This document shows, piece by piece, positions 26,246-38,186 of a stretch of 64,000 nucleotides of DNA. The notes beneath the pieces were generated by a model. That model was not told where the DNA came from and did not search any database. It worked only from the letters and a program-made list of their open reading frames with translations. The DNA is from CmP2 sp052084925 (GTDB lineage Bacteria; Actinomycetota; Actinomycetes; Actinomycetales; Micrococcaceae): NCBI GenBank assembly GCA_052084925.1, contig JBQDEV010000004.1, positions 62,001-126,000 of the forward strand, in the 5' to 3' direction. The position numbers were made by a program, and so were the translations under genes. Position 1 is the stretch's first letter; each line of letters begins with the position of its first letter.

Positions 26246-27772
26246 ATGACGGCGAGCGCGATCATGAGTATCGATCAGGGCACCACCTCGAGCCGGGTGG
26301 TGATCTACGACGAGCAGGCACGGGTGGTCAGTACCGCGCAGCGTGAGCATCGGCAGTATTTTCCGCAGCCAGGCTGGGTGGAGCACGACGCCCTGGACAT
26401 CTGGAACACGGTCCGGGAACTGATGGGACTGGTGACGGCACGCGCCGGAATGTCCGCCGAGGAGATCGCCTGCATCGGCATCACGAATCAGCGCGAGACC
26501 ACGGTGCTCTGGGACGCTGAGACGGGGCGCCCGGTGCATCGGGCGATTGTCTGGCAGGACACTCGCACCGATGACCTCCTCGCCGCGGTGCGGCAGCGCG
26601 ACGACGCCGAACAGCTGCGCCGGATCACGGGGCTGCCGCTGGCCTCCTATTTCTGCGCGCCGAAGATCGCCTGGATCCTGGAGCACTCGGAGGCTGCGCG
26701 CGAGGCTGCTGATCGGGGTGCGCTGCGCTTCGGCACCATGGACACGTGGCTGCTGTGGAACCTCACCGGTGGCCCGCACGGGGGCGTGCATGCCACCGAC
26801 ATCACCAACGCGTCGCGCACCCTACTGATGGATCTGGAAGCGGGACAGTGGAAGCCCGAACTGGGCGAACGTTTCGGCTTGAGCCCCGCCCAACTGGAGC
26901 CGATGCTGCCCGAAATCCGTCCCTCCGCCGCCGATTTCGGACGTGTTTCCTCGCGGGTTCCGCTCTCCGGCGTGCACATCACCGGGATACTGGGCGACCA
27001 ACAGTCCGCCGCCTTCGGCCAGGGCGTGTTCGCCCCGGGGGAGGTGAAGAACACCTACGGCACGGGTTGCTTCCTGCTGCACAACACCGGCCACGAGGTC
27101 GTGCACTCGGAGCACGGGCTGCTCTCCACCGTCGCCTATCAGCTCGAGGGCGAGGCGCCCCTGTACGCGCTGGAGGGCTCGATCGCCCAGGCCGGCTCCG
27201 TGGTGCAGTGGCTGCGGGACAACCTCGGAGTGATCGCCGCCTCCGACGACGTCGAACGGCTGGCGGGAACCGTCACCGACAATGGCGGGGTCTATTTCGT
27301 CCCCGCCTTCTCCGGGCTCTTCGCTCCGCACTGGCGCCCCGACGCACGCGGGTTGATCATCGGTCTGACCGGCTACGCCACGGCCGGGCACATCGCCCGC
27401 GCCGCACTGGAGGCCACCGCCTTCCAGACGCGTGACGTGCTGGCAGCCGTCATCGAAGACACGGGAATGACTCCGGAGATGATCCGGGCTGATGGCGGGA
27501 TGACCGTCAACGACGAGCTGATGCAGTTCCAAGCCGACGTGCTGGCAGTGCCGGTTCAACGGCCGAAGAATGTGGAGACCACCGCGCTGGGTGCCGCCTA
27601 CGCGGCGGGGCTTTCGCGCGGGGTGTGGACCGACACCGATCAGCTGCGCAAGCTCGGCGTCACCGGACAGCGCTGGGAGCCCACGATGCCCTCAGCACAG
27701 CGCCGCGGATTGATCCGGCGGTGGGATCGCGCCGTGGAGCACGCCCAGGGGTGGCTGCTCGACGAGGCCTGA
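26246..27772 (+). CDS. glpK: Glycerol kinase
   Basis: 508 aa. It phosphorylates glycerol to glycerol 3-phosphate, feeding lipid synthesis or catabolism. FGGY-family motifs: SIDQGTTSSRVV at the N-terminus, GITNQRETTVLWD, AIVWQDTRT, YGTGCFLLHNTG, and ADGGMTVNDELMQFQADVL near the C-terminus. In-frame starts exist at 26216, 26234, 26246 and 26264; 26246 is preferred because of the leaderless spacing and because it gives the family length. No glpF or glpD is adjacent, so the gene stands alone. The 3' end lies 13 nt from the convergent glycosyltransferase gene. Confidence 0.95.
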   Translation: MTASAIMSIDQGTTSSRVVIYDEQARVVSTAQREHRQYFPQPGWVEHDALDIWNTVRELMGLVTARAGMSAEEIACIGITNQRETTVLWDAETGRPVHRAIVWQDTRTDDLLAAVRQRDDAEQLRRITGLPLASYFCAPKIAWILEHSEAAREAADRGALRFGTMDTWLLWNLTGGPHGGVHATDITNASRTLLMDLEAGQWKPELGERFGLSPAQLEPMLPEIRPSAADFGRVSSRVPLSGVHITGILGDQQSAAFGQGVFAPGEVKNTYGTGCFLLHNTGHEVVHSEHGLLSTVAYQLEGEAPLYALEGSIAQAGSVVQWLRDNLGVIAASDDVERLAGTVTDNGGVYFVPAFSGLFAPHWRPDARGLIIGLTGYATAGHIARAALEATAFQTRDVLAAVIEDTGMTPEMIRADGGMTVNDELMQFQADVLAVPVQRPKNVETTALGAAYAAGLSRGVWTDTDQLRKLGVTGQRWEPTMPSAQRRGLIRRWDRAVEHAQGWLLDEA

Positions 27773-27785
27773 ACCCGCTCCGATC

Positions 27786-28958
27786 TCAGCGCGGCATCAG
27801 TCGAGTCTGCTCGGACCGTTGCGCCTGCTTCGTCTGATGTGCCTGGATGGCCTGCTCATAGTAACCGAGCAGCTGCTCCGCCAGGACTGGCCAGGTGCGC
27901 TTGCGCACCGATTCCAGCGCGGCTTCGCCGAACGAGGCCCGCTTGGCGTCGTCGAAAAGCAGATCGCGGGCCTGGGCCACCAGCTCATCGAGGTGCCCCG
28001 GGGTGTAGAGCCATCCGGTGCGGCTGGGGGAAATCAGATCGATGGGACCGCCGCTGCGGGGGGCGATGGCCGGCACACCGGAGGCCATGGCCTCCTGGAT
28101 GGTCTGGCAGAACGTCTCCAACTCCCCGGTGTGCACGAACAGGTCCGCGGTGGCCAGATGCCGTGCCAGGTCGGTGCCCGAACGGAATCCACGGAAACGG
28201 GCGCGCGGCATCAGCGCGCGCAGACCCGGCTCTTCGGGGCCCTCCCCGATGATCACCACGCGGACGCCGGGGGTGTCGTGGAGTACGCGCAGGTCCTCCA
28301 CCTGCTTCTCGGCCGCGAGACGACCCACGTACATCACGATGCGCTCATCGGTGCCGGCCAATTCCGCGCGCAGCGACGCATCCCGGTGGCGCGGCGAGAA
28401 CAGGGCAGTGTCGACCCCACGGCGCCACAGGTGCACCCGTTCGATGTCGTGCGCTTCGAGCTGGTCGCGGGTTGCCGTCGAGGGGGCCAGGGTGAGCGTG
28501 GCCCGATTGTGCACGTCGCGCAGCAGCTGCCAGCTGGCGGATTCGAGGAACGGCATTCCGTACTTGGCGGTGTATCCGGGAATGTCGGTCTGATAGATCG
28601 CCACGCTCGGGATGCCCAGCCGCTGCGCCGCGACCACGGCCCGGCCGCCCAGCAGGGTAGGGGAGGCCAGGTGCAGCACATCGGGGGCGAAATCGGCGAT
28701 CTTGCGGCGCAGCTGTCCGGCGTTCGTCGTCGCGATCCGGACGTCGCCGTAGCCGAGCATGGGCAGCGACGGGAGGCGCCGGACGCGGACCTTGCGCCCG
28801 GAGGACGTGCGCAAGAACCGCTCGGCGCCGCGCTGCTTCGGAGCGATGATCGACAGGTCATGGCCTGCGGCGGCGTACTCGTCGACAATGCGCAGGACGG
28901 AGTTGGTGACCCCGTTCATCAGGGGAAGGAACGATTCGGCGACGATCTGAATCCTCAT
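27786..28958 (-). CDS. GT4-type glycosyltransferase, probable GDP-mannose-dependent alpha-mannosyltransferase (MgtA-like)
   Basis: 390 aa from the ATG at 28958; the upstream extension (MCRSCRGRRR) is not conserved. The N-terminus MRIQIVAESFLPLMNGVTNS is the signature of the PimB/MgtA branch of GT-B enzymes. The C-terminal nucleotide-sugar site contains GELETFCQTIQEAMASGVP, with the E-x7-E pair and a following SGGPIDLI. In mycobacteria and corynebacteria MgtA transfers mannose to a glucuronosyl diacylglycerol on the way to lipomannan-like glycolipids. Acceptor and donor here are inferred from family resemblance. It is the only gene on its strand in this stretch. A GATGAT box 6 nt before the ATG may indicate a leaderless start, but the match is weak. 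Confidence 0.8.
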   Translation of the reverse strand: MRIQIVAESFLPLMNGVTNSVLRIVDEYAAAGHDLSIIAPKQRGAERFLRTSSGRKVRVRRLPSLPMLGYGDVRIATTNAGQLRRKIADFAPDVLHLASPTLLGGRAVVAAQRLGIPSVAIYQTDIPGYTAKYGMPFLESASWQLLRDVHNRATLTLAPSTATRDQLEAHDIERVHLWRRGVDTALFSPRHRDASLRAELAGTDERIVMYVGRLAAEKQVEDLRVLHDTPGVRVVIIGEGPEEPGLRALMPRARFRGFRSGTDLARHLATADLFVHTGELETFCQTIQEAMASGVPAIAPRSGGPIDLISPSRTGWLYTPGHLDELVAQARDLLFDDAKRASFGEAALESVRKRTWPVLAEQLLGYYEQAIQAHQTKQAQRSEQTRLMPR

Positions 28959-29061
28959 GTTCCCATCATCCCGACCCAGCTCGACCCGACGACGACCACG
29001 ACATGACCGGCACATGACACCTCCATGTCAGTCCGGTGAACGTCCACGGCGCAGTCACGCG

Positions 29062-29090
29062 TCGAGACCGGCATCCGGACGCGGTAGAAT
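29062..29090 (+). promoter_or_regulatory. Probable leuS promoter
   Basis: TCGAGA (29062-29067) and TAGAAT (29085-29090) are separated by 17 nt, the best -35/-10 pair in the window. Initiation near 29097 gives a leader of about 90 nt. The rest of the 229-nt gap between the glycosyltransferase and leuS shows no other element that I recognise; it is too short for a T-box. Confidence 0.55.
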
Positions 29091-29187
29091 TGCCGGAGGT
29101 TTTTCCGAGCCGCTCGATTCGCCGTGCGCCTGAGAGGGCGGGCGCGTGTCGGGCGGTGTCATGTCAACAGCGTGCAGAGGTGTGAAG

Positions 29188-31673
<2,486 letters not shown>

Positions 31674-31677
<4 letters not shown>

Positions 31678-32699
31678 GCCCGGAGTCCGCGATGCCTCCG
31701 CATACGGCTTGGTTCCGAGAAGTCGGCCAGCGTTCTCGTGCGGTCCGCACCGAGGCGACCGGCTGGGGGCGCTACGGCATCAAGCCGCCGCGTCGTGAAC
31801 GGACGGCGATCGTGACCGACTCCAGCTGCTCGTTGCCGGCCGACGTGCTGAGTCTGCCGGTGGGATCTCAGCTGCGCACCGTGGCCATGCCGGTGATGGT
31901 CGGGGACCAGATCTACTCGGAGGGCACCGAGGAACTCGCCACCCAGCTGCCGCTGGCGCTGGCCGCCGGGACGTCGGTGAAGACGTCGCGGCCGGCACCG
32001 GGGGCCTTCGCTGAGACTTACGCGGAACTCGCCCGTGAAGGGTACGGTTCGATCATCGCCGTGGTGCTCTCCGGTCGTCTCTCCGGTACCGCTGATGCGG
32101 CCCGACTGGGCTCCGCCGAGTCCCGGATCCCGGTGCAGGTCATCGACTCCCAGACCACAGGGATGGCCCTGGGCAACGCCGTGCTGGACGGGCTGCTGCG
32201 AACCCGCAACGGGGTGTCCGTGGAAACCCTGGCCCGGGTGATGTCCGCCTCCGCGCGGCGCTCCCGGGTGTTCTTCACCGTCCCGAACCTCGATCAGCTG
32301 CGGCGTGGCGGCCGGATCGGCGCCCTGGCCGGCCTGCTGGGGCAGCTGCTGCAGGTCAAGCCCGTGCTGACCCTCACCGACGGGGCCGTCGCCCTCCTAG
32401 ACCGCCCACGCACCACCGCGCGTGCGGTCGACGCGCTGGTGCGCCAGGTCCGCGAAGAGACCGCCCAGCGTCCCTCTCGCATCGCGGTCCACGGCTACGG
32501 GAATATGGATGCCGCTCACGAACTGGCCGGCCGACTCGCCGCCGACTCGACCATGCCGGTTCCGGTGATCCCACTGCCCGCGGTGCTCGCCGCCCATCTC
32601 GGACTCGGGGCACTGGGCGTGACCGTCAACCCGGACTTCAGCCTTGACGAATTCCTCCACGACGACGCGTCGGCAACCGACCCGACCCGGCACGACTGA
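31674..32699 (+). CDS. DegV family protein (fatty-acid-binding)
   Basis: 341 aa. The EDD/DegV fold starts at about residue 45 with AIVTDSSCSLPADV, followed by KTSRPAPGAFAETYAELAREG and VIDSQTTGMALGNAVLDGL, all family hallmarks. Family members such as FakB bind a fatty acid and present it to the kinase FakA for phosphorylation. No fakA gene is next to it here, so its partner is unknown. About 40 residues precede the core; an internal ATG at 31692 is an alternative start. Translationally coupled to leuS. Confidence 0.9.
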
Positions 32700-32774
32700 C
32701 TCCTCCACACCGGCCTCAGCACGCGCGCGTGTCCGCAGGGTGATGATCCGGGCGCGCGCCGCAGACGAGCCAGA

Positions 32775-33521
32775 GTGCACGGTATCGGCATGGGCAGACA
32801 CAGCCAGACCGATGACCACACGGGAGTTCCCTCGTACCCGGCGTCGCCGGAGGACCAGGAACCCGACCGGCGTCCCATCGAGCAGCGAGCGGTGCCACCG
32901 GCGCCGCTCTGGCGGTCCCGGATGGCGGTGTCGGCGGTGCTGGTGGTCGTGCTCATTGCCGGCACCTGGTGGTTGTTCAGATGGCTGCAGGAACCCTCCG
33001 CTGCGTCGGTGACGGAGGAGATCGAACTCCCCGCAGCAGAGGGGACCGCCGCCGAGCCGGTGACCTCCACCGCGCAGGAGCCTCCGGCTCCCGAGGTGAT
33101 CATTCACGTGACCGGCGAAGTCGCCGACCCGGGCATCGTGGAGCTGCCCGAGGGAGCGCGAGTCGTGGATGCACTGGACGCCGCCGGCGGTCCCGCGGAT
33201 GCCGCTGACCTGAGCCGACTGAACCTGGCCGCGATCGTCACCGACGGTGAACAGATCATGGTGCCCAGCGAAGATGATCCTGGACAGGACCCGGTCGACC
33301 AGGGCGCCACCACCGGCGGGGGAGCCACCGACTCGGTGAACCTCAACACGGCCGACGGCACACTCTTGCAGACTCTTCCCGGGGTCGGACCGGCCCTGTC
33401 TGAGCGCATCATCGCCCACCGCGAATCGGTGGGTCCCTTCACCTCCATGGCTGACCTCGACGCGGTCTCCGGAATCGGTCCGGCCATGATGGAGAAGCTC
33501 GAGGGCCTGGTCTCCTGGTGA
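32775..33521 (+). CDS. comEA: ComEA-type DNA-binding competence protein
   Basis: 248 aa. A membrane-anchored double-stranded DNA receptor for DNA uptake. Order of parts: a short cytoplasmic tail, one transmembrane helix (about residues 57-76, AVSAVLVVVLIAGTWWLFRW), an SLBB domain (IIHVTGEVADPGIVELPEG), a Gly/Thr linker, and a C-terminal helix-hairpin-helix pair (VNLNTADGTLLQTLPGVGP and VSGIGPAMMEKLE). The GTG at 32775 is used; ATG 32790 is an alternative. It lies directly before comEC with a GTGA overlap, so they form one unit. Confidence 0.92.
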   Translation: MHGIGMGRHSQTDDHTGVPSYPASPEDQEPDRRPIEQRAVPPAPLWRSRMAVSAVLVVVLIAGTWWLFRWLQEPSAASVTEEIELPAAEGTAAEPVTSTAQEPPAPEVIIHVTGEVADPGIVELPEGARVVDALDAAGGPADAADLSRLNLAAIVTDGEQIMVPSEDDPGQDPVDQGATTGGGATDSVNLNTADGTLLQTLPGVGPALSERIIAHRESVGPFTSMADLDAVSGIGPAMMEKLEGLVSW

Positions 33522-36121
33522 CGTCTCACAGGGTCCCGCGACGTGATGCTCCCGGCCCGATCGATCTGCGGCTGGTCCCGGCCGCCGGGTTGTGCCTGGG
33601 TGTCTCGCTGTGGGTAGAACAACTCGACGCGAACGTGCTGAGCTGGCTCGTACCGGGTCTGCTGGTGCTCGCCGGTATCGGCTTGGTCATCCTGGTCCTC
33701 GCGCGTGGCGGTGGAGCGCGATGCGAACGGGCGACGACGATCGTCGGGGCGCTGGTGATCGCCTGCGGGCTGGCGTCCCTCGTGGCAGGTCATGCCGTCG
33801 CCCAACGCGAGACCCGGATCCTCTCCGGGTGGGAACAGGCTCTTTCCCTGGAAGAACCGGTCCGCTTGAGCGTCGACCCCGGCGGCACCGCCACCCAGCG
33901 TCAGTCCGCGTTCGGGCCCAGATGGCATCTGGCAGGGACCGTGCGGGGCTACGGGCATCCGCATCAGCCGTTGGACTCCGGGGTTCCGGTGGTGCTCTCC
34001 GGGTCGGGCGAGAGTTACGAGCTGGACGACGCCGCGGCCGCTTTCTGTGTGATCGCCACCCTGGAACAACACGACGGCACCGTCTTCGCCGCGGCACAAC
34101 AGCCGCCGCAACCGGGCGCCTGCGAGAGCTCCGCGGCGCCGGTGACGCAGAATCTGTCCGCGCAGAGCGTCAGCGTCAATGGCAGGGACCAGATCCGTCA
34201 GGCGCTGCGCGACCACACCGAGGACACGATCGGCGCTGCACCCGAGCTGCTCCCCGGGCTCATTCTGGGGGACCGCTCCGCGCAGAGCGAAGAGCTGGAC
34301 CAGGCGATGAAGGACTCCGGGCTCAGCCACCTCTCTGCCGTCTCGGGCGCGAACTGCTCGCTCGTCGTCGGAGTCGTCACCGTGCTGCTGCGATCGGCGC
34401 GGCTGCCCCGGCCCGTGGTGCTGACCGGAGCGCTGGGCACGCTGCTGCTCTTCGTCGACGTCGTGGGCTGGGAGCCCTCCGTGGTGCGTGCCGCGACGAT
34501 GGGGGCGATCGGGGCCTGGGCGGTGTTCTTCGGCCGAGGCCGCCAGGCGCTGCCGGTGATGTGCCTGGCTGCCTGCGTCCTGCTGTGCATCGCCCCGGAG
34601 TTGGGGCGAGAACCGGCATTCCAGCTGTCGTTGGCGGCCACCTCGGGGATCGTGCTCGGCGCCCGTCCCGTTGAGCGGTGGCTGAGCGGGGGGCTACAGC
34701 GTGTCCTTCCGGAACCGGTGGCCCTCACCGTCTCCGCTGCACTGGCCATGGCCGTCTGTGCTCAGCTCGCCTGCCAGCCGGTGCTGCTGGGGCTGACCGG
34801 TGCCGTCAACGTCTATGCTGTGCCGGCCAATATGCTGGCGGCGCCACTGGTGCCTTTCATCACGGTCCCGGGAACTTTCGCCGCCTTCATCGGGGTCATG
34901 GCGCCCGGACCGGCGGAGTTGATCCTGGCGGTGATCGCTCTGCCGGCAGCGGGGATCGGCTGGATTGCTCAGACCGTGGCCCGCTGGCCGAACGCGCTAG
35001 CCCCCTGGCCCGAGGGCACCCTGGGCACGGTTCTGGTCGTTCTGCACCTGGCAGCCCTGTGCGTGCTGCTTCTGAAACTGCTGCGGTGGGAGCGACGCGG
35101 TCGGGCCCTGGTCGTTCTGCTCGGCCGTCCGGGCGTCGTGGCACCGCCGCAACGCAGTGGCCGTGCGGCCGATCTACTGGGCTGGGCTCTCATCATCGTC
35201 GCGATGGTGTCCCAGGCCGCGGCCCTGATGCCAGCCCGCTCCAGTTCACTACCCCGGGACGCGTCCGTCATTGTCTGTGATGTGGGGCAAGGAGACATGG
35301 TGCTCATCCGAACTGCCGACCGTGAAGCGATCGTCGTCGACACGGGTCCCGACGACGAACTCGCCCGTCGCTGCCTACAGGAGAACCAGATCGAGGCCAT
35401 CCCTCTGGTGGTGATCACCCATCTCCACGCCGATCACGTGGGGGCGCTCACCGCGATCACCGAGATCGCGGAACCGGAACGGGTCCTGTATTCCACCGTC
35501 GGCGAGCCTTCGGTCACCACGGACACGGACACGGACCACGCGGGCATCGCGGAGGAGGACGTGTCGGGTGCCGAAGGCCAGTCCGTGCGCTGGGCTCATG
35601 TTCGCACCCCGACCCAGGGCAGCGGCTCCGGTCTCCCCGCGACCGCCGAGCGGGCCCGTACGGGTCTCTCCGGAGGGTTCGCTGGCACCGTGGGCGGTGA
35701 TGACATGACGGTGAACTGGACGGTGCTGGAGGCGAACTCCGACGCCGTCAGCGAGAACGATGCCTCGATCCAACTCCTGGTCACCCTCCGCCGTGCCAGC
35801 GCGACACTGATCATGCTGATGACGGGAGACATGGAAGAAGACGCCACCCGGGCGCTGCTGCATGCCGGGGTCTTCCCGGAAAAGGTGGACATTCTGAAAG
35901 TTGGACATCACGGCGCGAAGAACGGCGGCACGGAGATCATCGAGGCCCTAGACCCGGATCTCTTCCTCATCGGCGTCGGCGCTGAGAACACCTACGGTCA
36001 TCCGCACCAGGACATCATCAGCACGGCTACGCGCGCGGGTACGGTGCTGCGGACAGATCTCCATGGCTCTGCGAGTCTGACGCTGGTCGAGGACCGGGTG
36101 AAGATCGACACCAGCAGATAG
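33518..36121 (+). CDS. comEC: ComEC/Rec2 DNA-uptake channel with metallo-beta-lactamase domain
   Basis: 867 aa polytopic membrane protein. It forms the channel through which single-stranded DNA enters during transformation. Several helices and an OB-like periplasmic region are followed by the competence domain (LPGLILGDRSAQSEELDQAM, then GLSHLSAVSGANCSLV). The C-terminal third is a metallo-beta-lactamase fold with THLHADH at nt 35416-35436 and KVGHHGAKN, typical of a nuclease-like role. comEA and comEC occur in many actinobacteria with no demonstrated natural competence. Its TAG stop is part of the -10 box for holA. Confidence 0.94.
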   Translation: MTSHRVPRRDAPGPIDLRLVPAAGLCLGVSLWVEQLDANVLSWLVPGLLVLAGIGLVILVLARGGGARCERATTIVGALVIACGLASLVAGHAVAQRETRILSGWEQALSLEEPVRLSVDPGGTATQRQSAFGPRWHLAGTVRGYGHPHQPLDSGVPVVLSGSGESYELDDAAAAFCVIATLEQHDGTVFAAAQQPPQPGACESSAAPVTQNLSAQSVSVNGRDQIRQALRDHTEDTIGAAPELLPGLILGDRSAQSEELDQAMKDSGLSHLSAVSGANCSLVVGVVTVLLRSARLPRPVVLTGALGTLLLFVDVVGWEPSVVRAATMGAIGAWAVFFGRGRQALPVMCLAACVLLCIAPELGREPAFQLSLAATSGIVLGARPVERWLSGGLQRVLPEPVALTVSAALAMAVCAQLACQPVLLGLTGAVNVYAVPANMLAAPLVPFITVPGTFAAFIGVMAPGPAELILAVIALPAAGIGWIAQTVARWPNALAPWPEGTLGTVLVVLHLAALCVLLLKLLRWERRGRALVVLLGRPGVVAPPQRSGRAADLLGWALIIVAMVSQAAALMPARSSSLPRDASVIVCDVGQGDMVLIRTADREAIVVDTGPDDELARRCLQENQIEAIPLVVITHLHADHVGALTAITEIAEPERVLYSTVGEPSVTTDTDTDHAGIAEEDVSGAEGQSVRWAHVRTPTQGSGSGLPATAERARTGLSGGFAGTVGGDDMTVNWTVLEANSDAVSENDASIQLLVTLRRASATLIMLMTGDMEEDATRALLHAGVFPEKVDILKVGHHGAKNGGTEIIEALDPDLFLIGVGAENTYGHPHQDIISTATRAGTVLRTDLHGSASLTLVEDRVKIDTSR

Positions 36122-36124
36122 GAT
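36119..36124 (+). promoter_or_regulatory. -10 box of a leaderless holA promoter, built on the comEC stop codon
   Basis: TAGGAT begins with the comEC TAG stop and ends 6 nt before the holA ATG. There is no ribosome binding site between them, so holA can be made from its own leaderless message as well as by read-through from comEC. Confidence 0.55.
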
Positions 36125-36130
36125 GTTTCC

Positions 36131-37126
36131 ATGGCTGCGACGCGATCACGCACCGCCCCGGGCACGGACTGGCGCACGGTGACGGCACAACGACTCATCC
36201 TGCTCCGCGGACCGGAGGAGCTGATCGTCTCCCGCGTGATCGATCGTGTTCGCGATGAGTTGCGCTCGGCGGAACCGGACCTGGAGACCCATCGCTTCTC
36301 AGCTTCCGATTACGCGGGCGGCGAGCTGACCATGCTGGCGAGTCCGTCGCTCTTCGGCGAGAAGAAGCTCTTGCTGGTGGAGCAGCTGCAGTCCATGTCG
36401 GAAGCCTTCCTCACCGACTGTCTGGATTACCTCGAGAACCCCTCCGAAGACGTCACCCTGATTGCTTGGCATCAGGGTGGAAACCGAGGTAAGAAGCTGG
36501 TGGACGCTTTCGGACGCACCGGTGCAGTCGTCGAGTGCAAAGCGATCACCTCGGAGAAAGACAAGACGGACTTCATTCAACAGGAATTCCGTGCGCACCG
36601 GCGTCGCATCGACCCGGAAGCGGTCCGGGCGCTGCTCGATGCCACCGGAAGCTCCTTGTCAGATCTGGCAGCGGCCTGCTCACAGCTGATGAGTGACACC
36701 GAGGGAGCGATCACGGAACAGACGGTGAATCGCTACTACGGGGGCCGCATTCAAGCCACCGCATTCAAAGTCGCAGACGCCACACTTGAAGGACGCCCGG
36801 CAGAGGCGATCGGTCTACTGCGTCACGCTCTGGCCACCGGGGTGTCGCCGGTGGCGGTGACCTCGGCCCTGGCCATGAAGACGCGGCAGCTGGCACGGAT
36901 CGTCGATGCGAGGATCGGTCAGGGACAGATCGCTTCAGAGCTGGGCATGGCACCATGGCAGGCCAAACGTGTGGCCGCGACCGTGAGGTTCTGGCGTCCG
37001 GAGAGTATTGCTCACGCCGTCGAGCAGGTCGCCCAGGCCGACGCCGAGGTCAAAGGTCAGGCACGCAACGCGGACTACGCCGTGGAGAAAGCGGTGACCA
37101 ATATCGCGTTGGCGGCCCGCCGATAG
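36131..37126 (+). CDS. holA: DNA polymerase III delta subunit
   Basis: 331 aa. The clamp-loader subunit that opens the beta clamp. The N-terminus has LILLRGPEELIVSRVIDRV in place of a Walker A motif, which is degenerate in delta subunits. FSASDYAGGELTMLASPSLFGEKKL is the clamp-interacting element. The remainder matches the AAA+-like lid and collar domains (DLAAACSQLMSD, ALAMKTRQLARIVDAR). It is the last gene before a strong terminator. Confidence 0.94.
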   Translation: MAATRSRTAPGTDWRTVTAQRLILLRGPEELIVSRVIDRVRDELRSAEPDLETHRFSASDYAGGELTMLASPSLFGEKKLLLVEQLQSMSEAFLTDCLDYLENPSEDVTLIAWHQGGNRGKKLVDAFGRTGAVVECKAITSEKDKTDFIQQEFRAHRRRIDPEAVRALLDATGSSLSDLAAACSQLMSDTEGAITEQTVNRYYGGRIQATAFKVADATLEGRPAEAIGLLRHALATGVSPVAVTSALAMKTRQLARIVDARIGQGQIASELGMAPWQAKRVAATVRFWRPESIAHAVEQVAQADAEVKGQARNADYAVEKAVTNIALAARR

Positions 37127-37143
37127 GTCGATAGACACAGACG

Positions 37144-37178
37144 AAGGCGGCCTCTCCCTTGGAGGGAGAGGCCGCCTT
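37144..37178. terminator. Bidirectional terminator between holA and rpsT
   Basis: A perfect 15-bp stem with a 5-nt loop (TTGGA): 37144-37158 pairs with 37164-37178. The arms start AAGG and end CCTT, so a short A/T tail exists in both directions. It serves the two convergent genes. Confidence 0.9.
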
Positions 37179-37199
37179 ATGCGTTGCGGTGTCAGCCGA

Positions 37200-37466
37200 T
37201 CAGGCGTCGATGTCGTTCGCACGACGGGCGATGCCCGACTTGCGGTTCGCAGCCTGGTTCTTGTGGATGACGCCCTTGCTCACGGCCTTGTCCAGCTTGC
37301 GGCTGGCCACAGACACAGCCGACACGGCTGCGTCCTTGTCACCAGCGGCAACAGCCTTATCGACTGCGCGGATGGCGGTGCGCAGCTCGGACTTGTACGC
37401 TACGTTGCGAAGACGGGCCTTCTCATTGGTGAGAATGCGCTTCTTCTGAGACTTGATGTTGGCCAC
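37200..37466 (-). CDS. rpsT: Ribosomal protein S20
   Basis: 88 aa. It binds 16S rRNA in the body of the 30S subunit. Recognised by MANIKSQKKRILTNEKARLR and the C-terminal NQAANRKSGIARRAND. Start GTG at 37466 with AAGGA 9 nt upstream on the minus strand. The gap to the next gene (37467-37613) must hold its promoter; TATTCT at 37601-37606 (minus) is one possible -10 box. Convergent to holA, as in related genomes. Confidence 0.97.
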   Translation of the reverse strand: MANIKSQKKRILTNEKARLRNVAYKSELRTAIRAVDKAVAAGDKDAAVSAVSVASRKLDKAVSKGVIHKNQAANRKSGIARRANDIDA

Positions 37467-37613
37467 GAATATGGTCCTTCTCTGTCAACTGATTGGTCGG
37501 TGAGGGAATTTCTCGGACACCGGCGACTGAGCGGCGTGGGGAGTGCCTAGGAAAGCCGATCCGAGAGTGCCCGTCGACCTGCGCGGACACACGAGGATTC
37601 AGAATATCACGGA

Positions 37614-38186
37614 TCAGGCGGTTCGCGCCTCGATCGCGGAGGCGACGCGCTGATAGATCGGGTGATCGAGCACGCCACCCTCGCGGCGAAGATCGCGGGG
37701 GTTCACCTGGAGCACCCGAGCCAGGTTAACTTCGCTGGGACGCCGCTGGGCGTCCCACGGGCCGGTGCCGATATCCAGATATGCCTCATCGTGCTCAGCC
37801 TCATTATTGCGGTCCCGGGTGGTGAGCTGCAGTGCCAGCAGGTAATGACCATTCCTTGCCACGATCAGCACAGGTCGGTCTTTGCCCCGGCCGTCGAGTT
37901 CCTCGAAGGGAACCCAGGTCCACACCACCTCGCCCGGACCGGCCTCGGGGCCGGGGACAGGATCGTATTCAGCGCGCACAACACCGCGGAAGTCGCCCGG
38001 ATAGTCGGCGACTTCAGCGCCGTGGTGTTCCGAGGAATCTCGGCGTGTCGTTCGCGGAGCGGACGGCCGGTTTTCGGAGGTGCGTTGCGGTGAGGGCCCG
38101 GAACTCTGGGTTGCCCTGTTGAACTGCCTGGCGAGCCTAGTCACCTGTCGGCCGAGCCGAAGCATGCGATGAAGATTCATAGCCAT
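37614..38186 (-). CDS. PemK/MazF-fold protein without antitoxin
   Basis: 190 aa. The C-terminal half (about residues 65-185) has the PemK/MazF fold: GPGEVVWTWVPFEE, GKDRPVLIVAR, and a DIGTGPWDAQRRPSEVNLAR stretch. The first 60 residues are basic and disordered-looking. No antitoxin gene is next to it, and this lepA neighbour is widespread and single in Micrococcales, so a classical toxin role is doubtful. Two starts are possible: 38186 (TACCCT 6 nt upstream, leaderless) and 38180 (GAGGGA ribosome binding site). The sequence shows no clear RNA-cleavage residues that I could confirm. Confidence 0.75.
   Translation of the reverse strand: MAMNLHRMLRLGRQVTRLARQFNRATQSSGPSPQRTSENRPSAPRTTRRDSSEHHGAEVADYPGDFRGVVRAEYDPVPGPEAGPGEVVWTWVPFEELDGRGKDRPVLIVARNGHYLLALQLTTRDRNNEAEHDEAYLDIGTGPWDAQRRPSEVNLARVLQVNPRDLRREGGVLDHPIYQRVASAIEARTA

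Noticed and set aside
27819..29006. 395-codon open frame antisense to the glycosyltransferase
   Set aside because: The opposite strand encodes a complete GT-B protein with the E-x7-E motif. The antisense product shows no domain signature.
29091..29187. T-box leader before leuS
   Set aside because: The leader is about 90 nt, too short for a T-box, and I found no T-box sequence or specifier loop.
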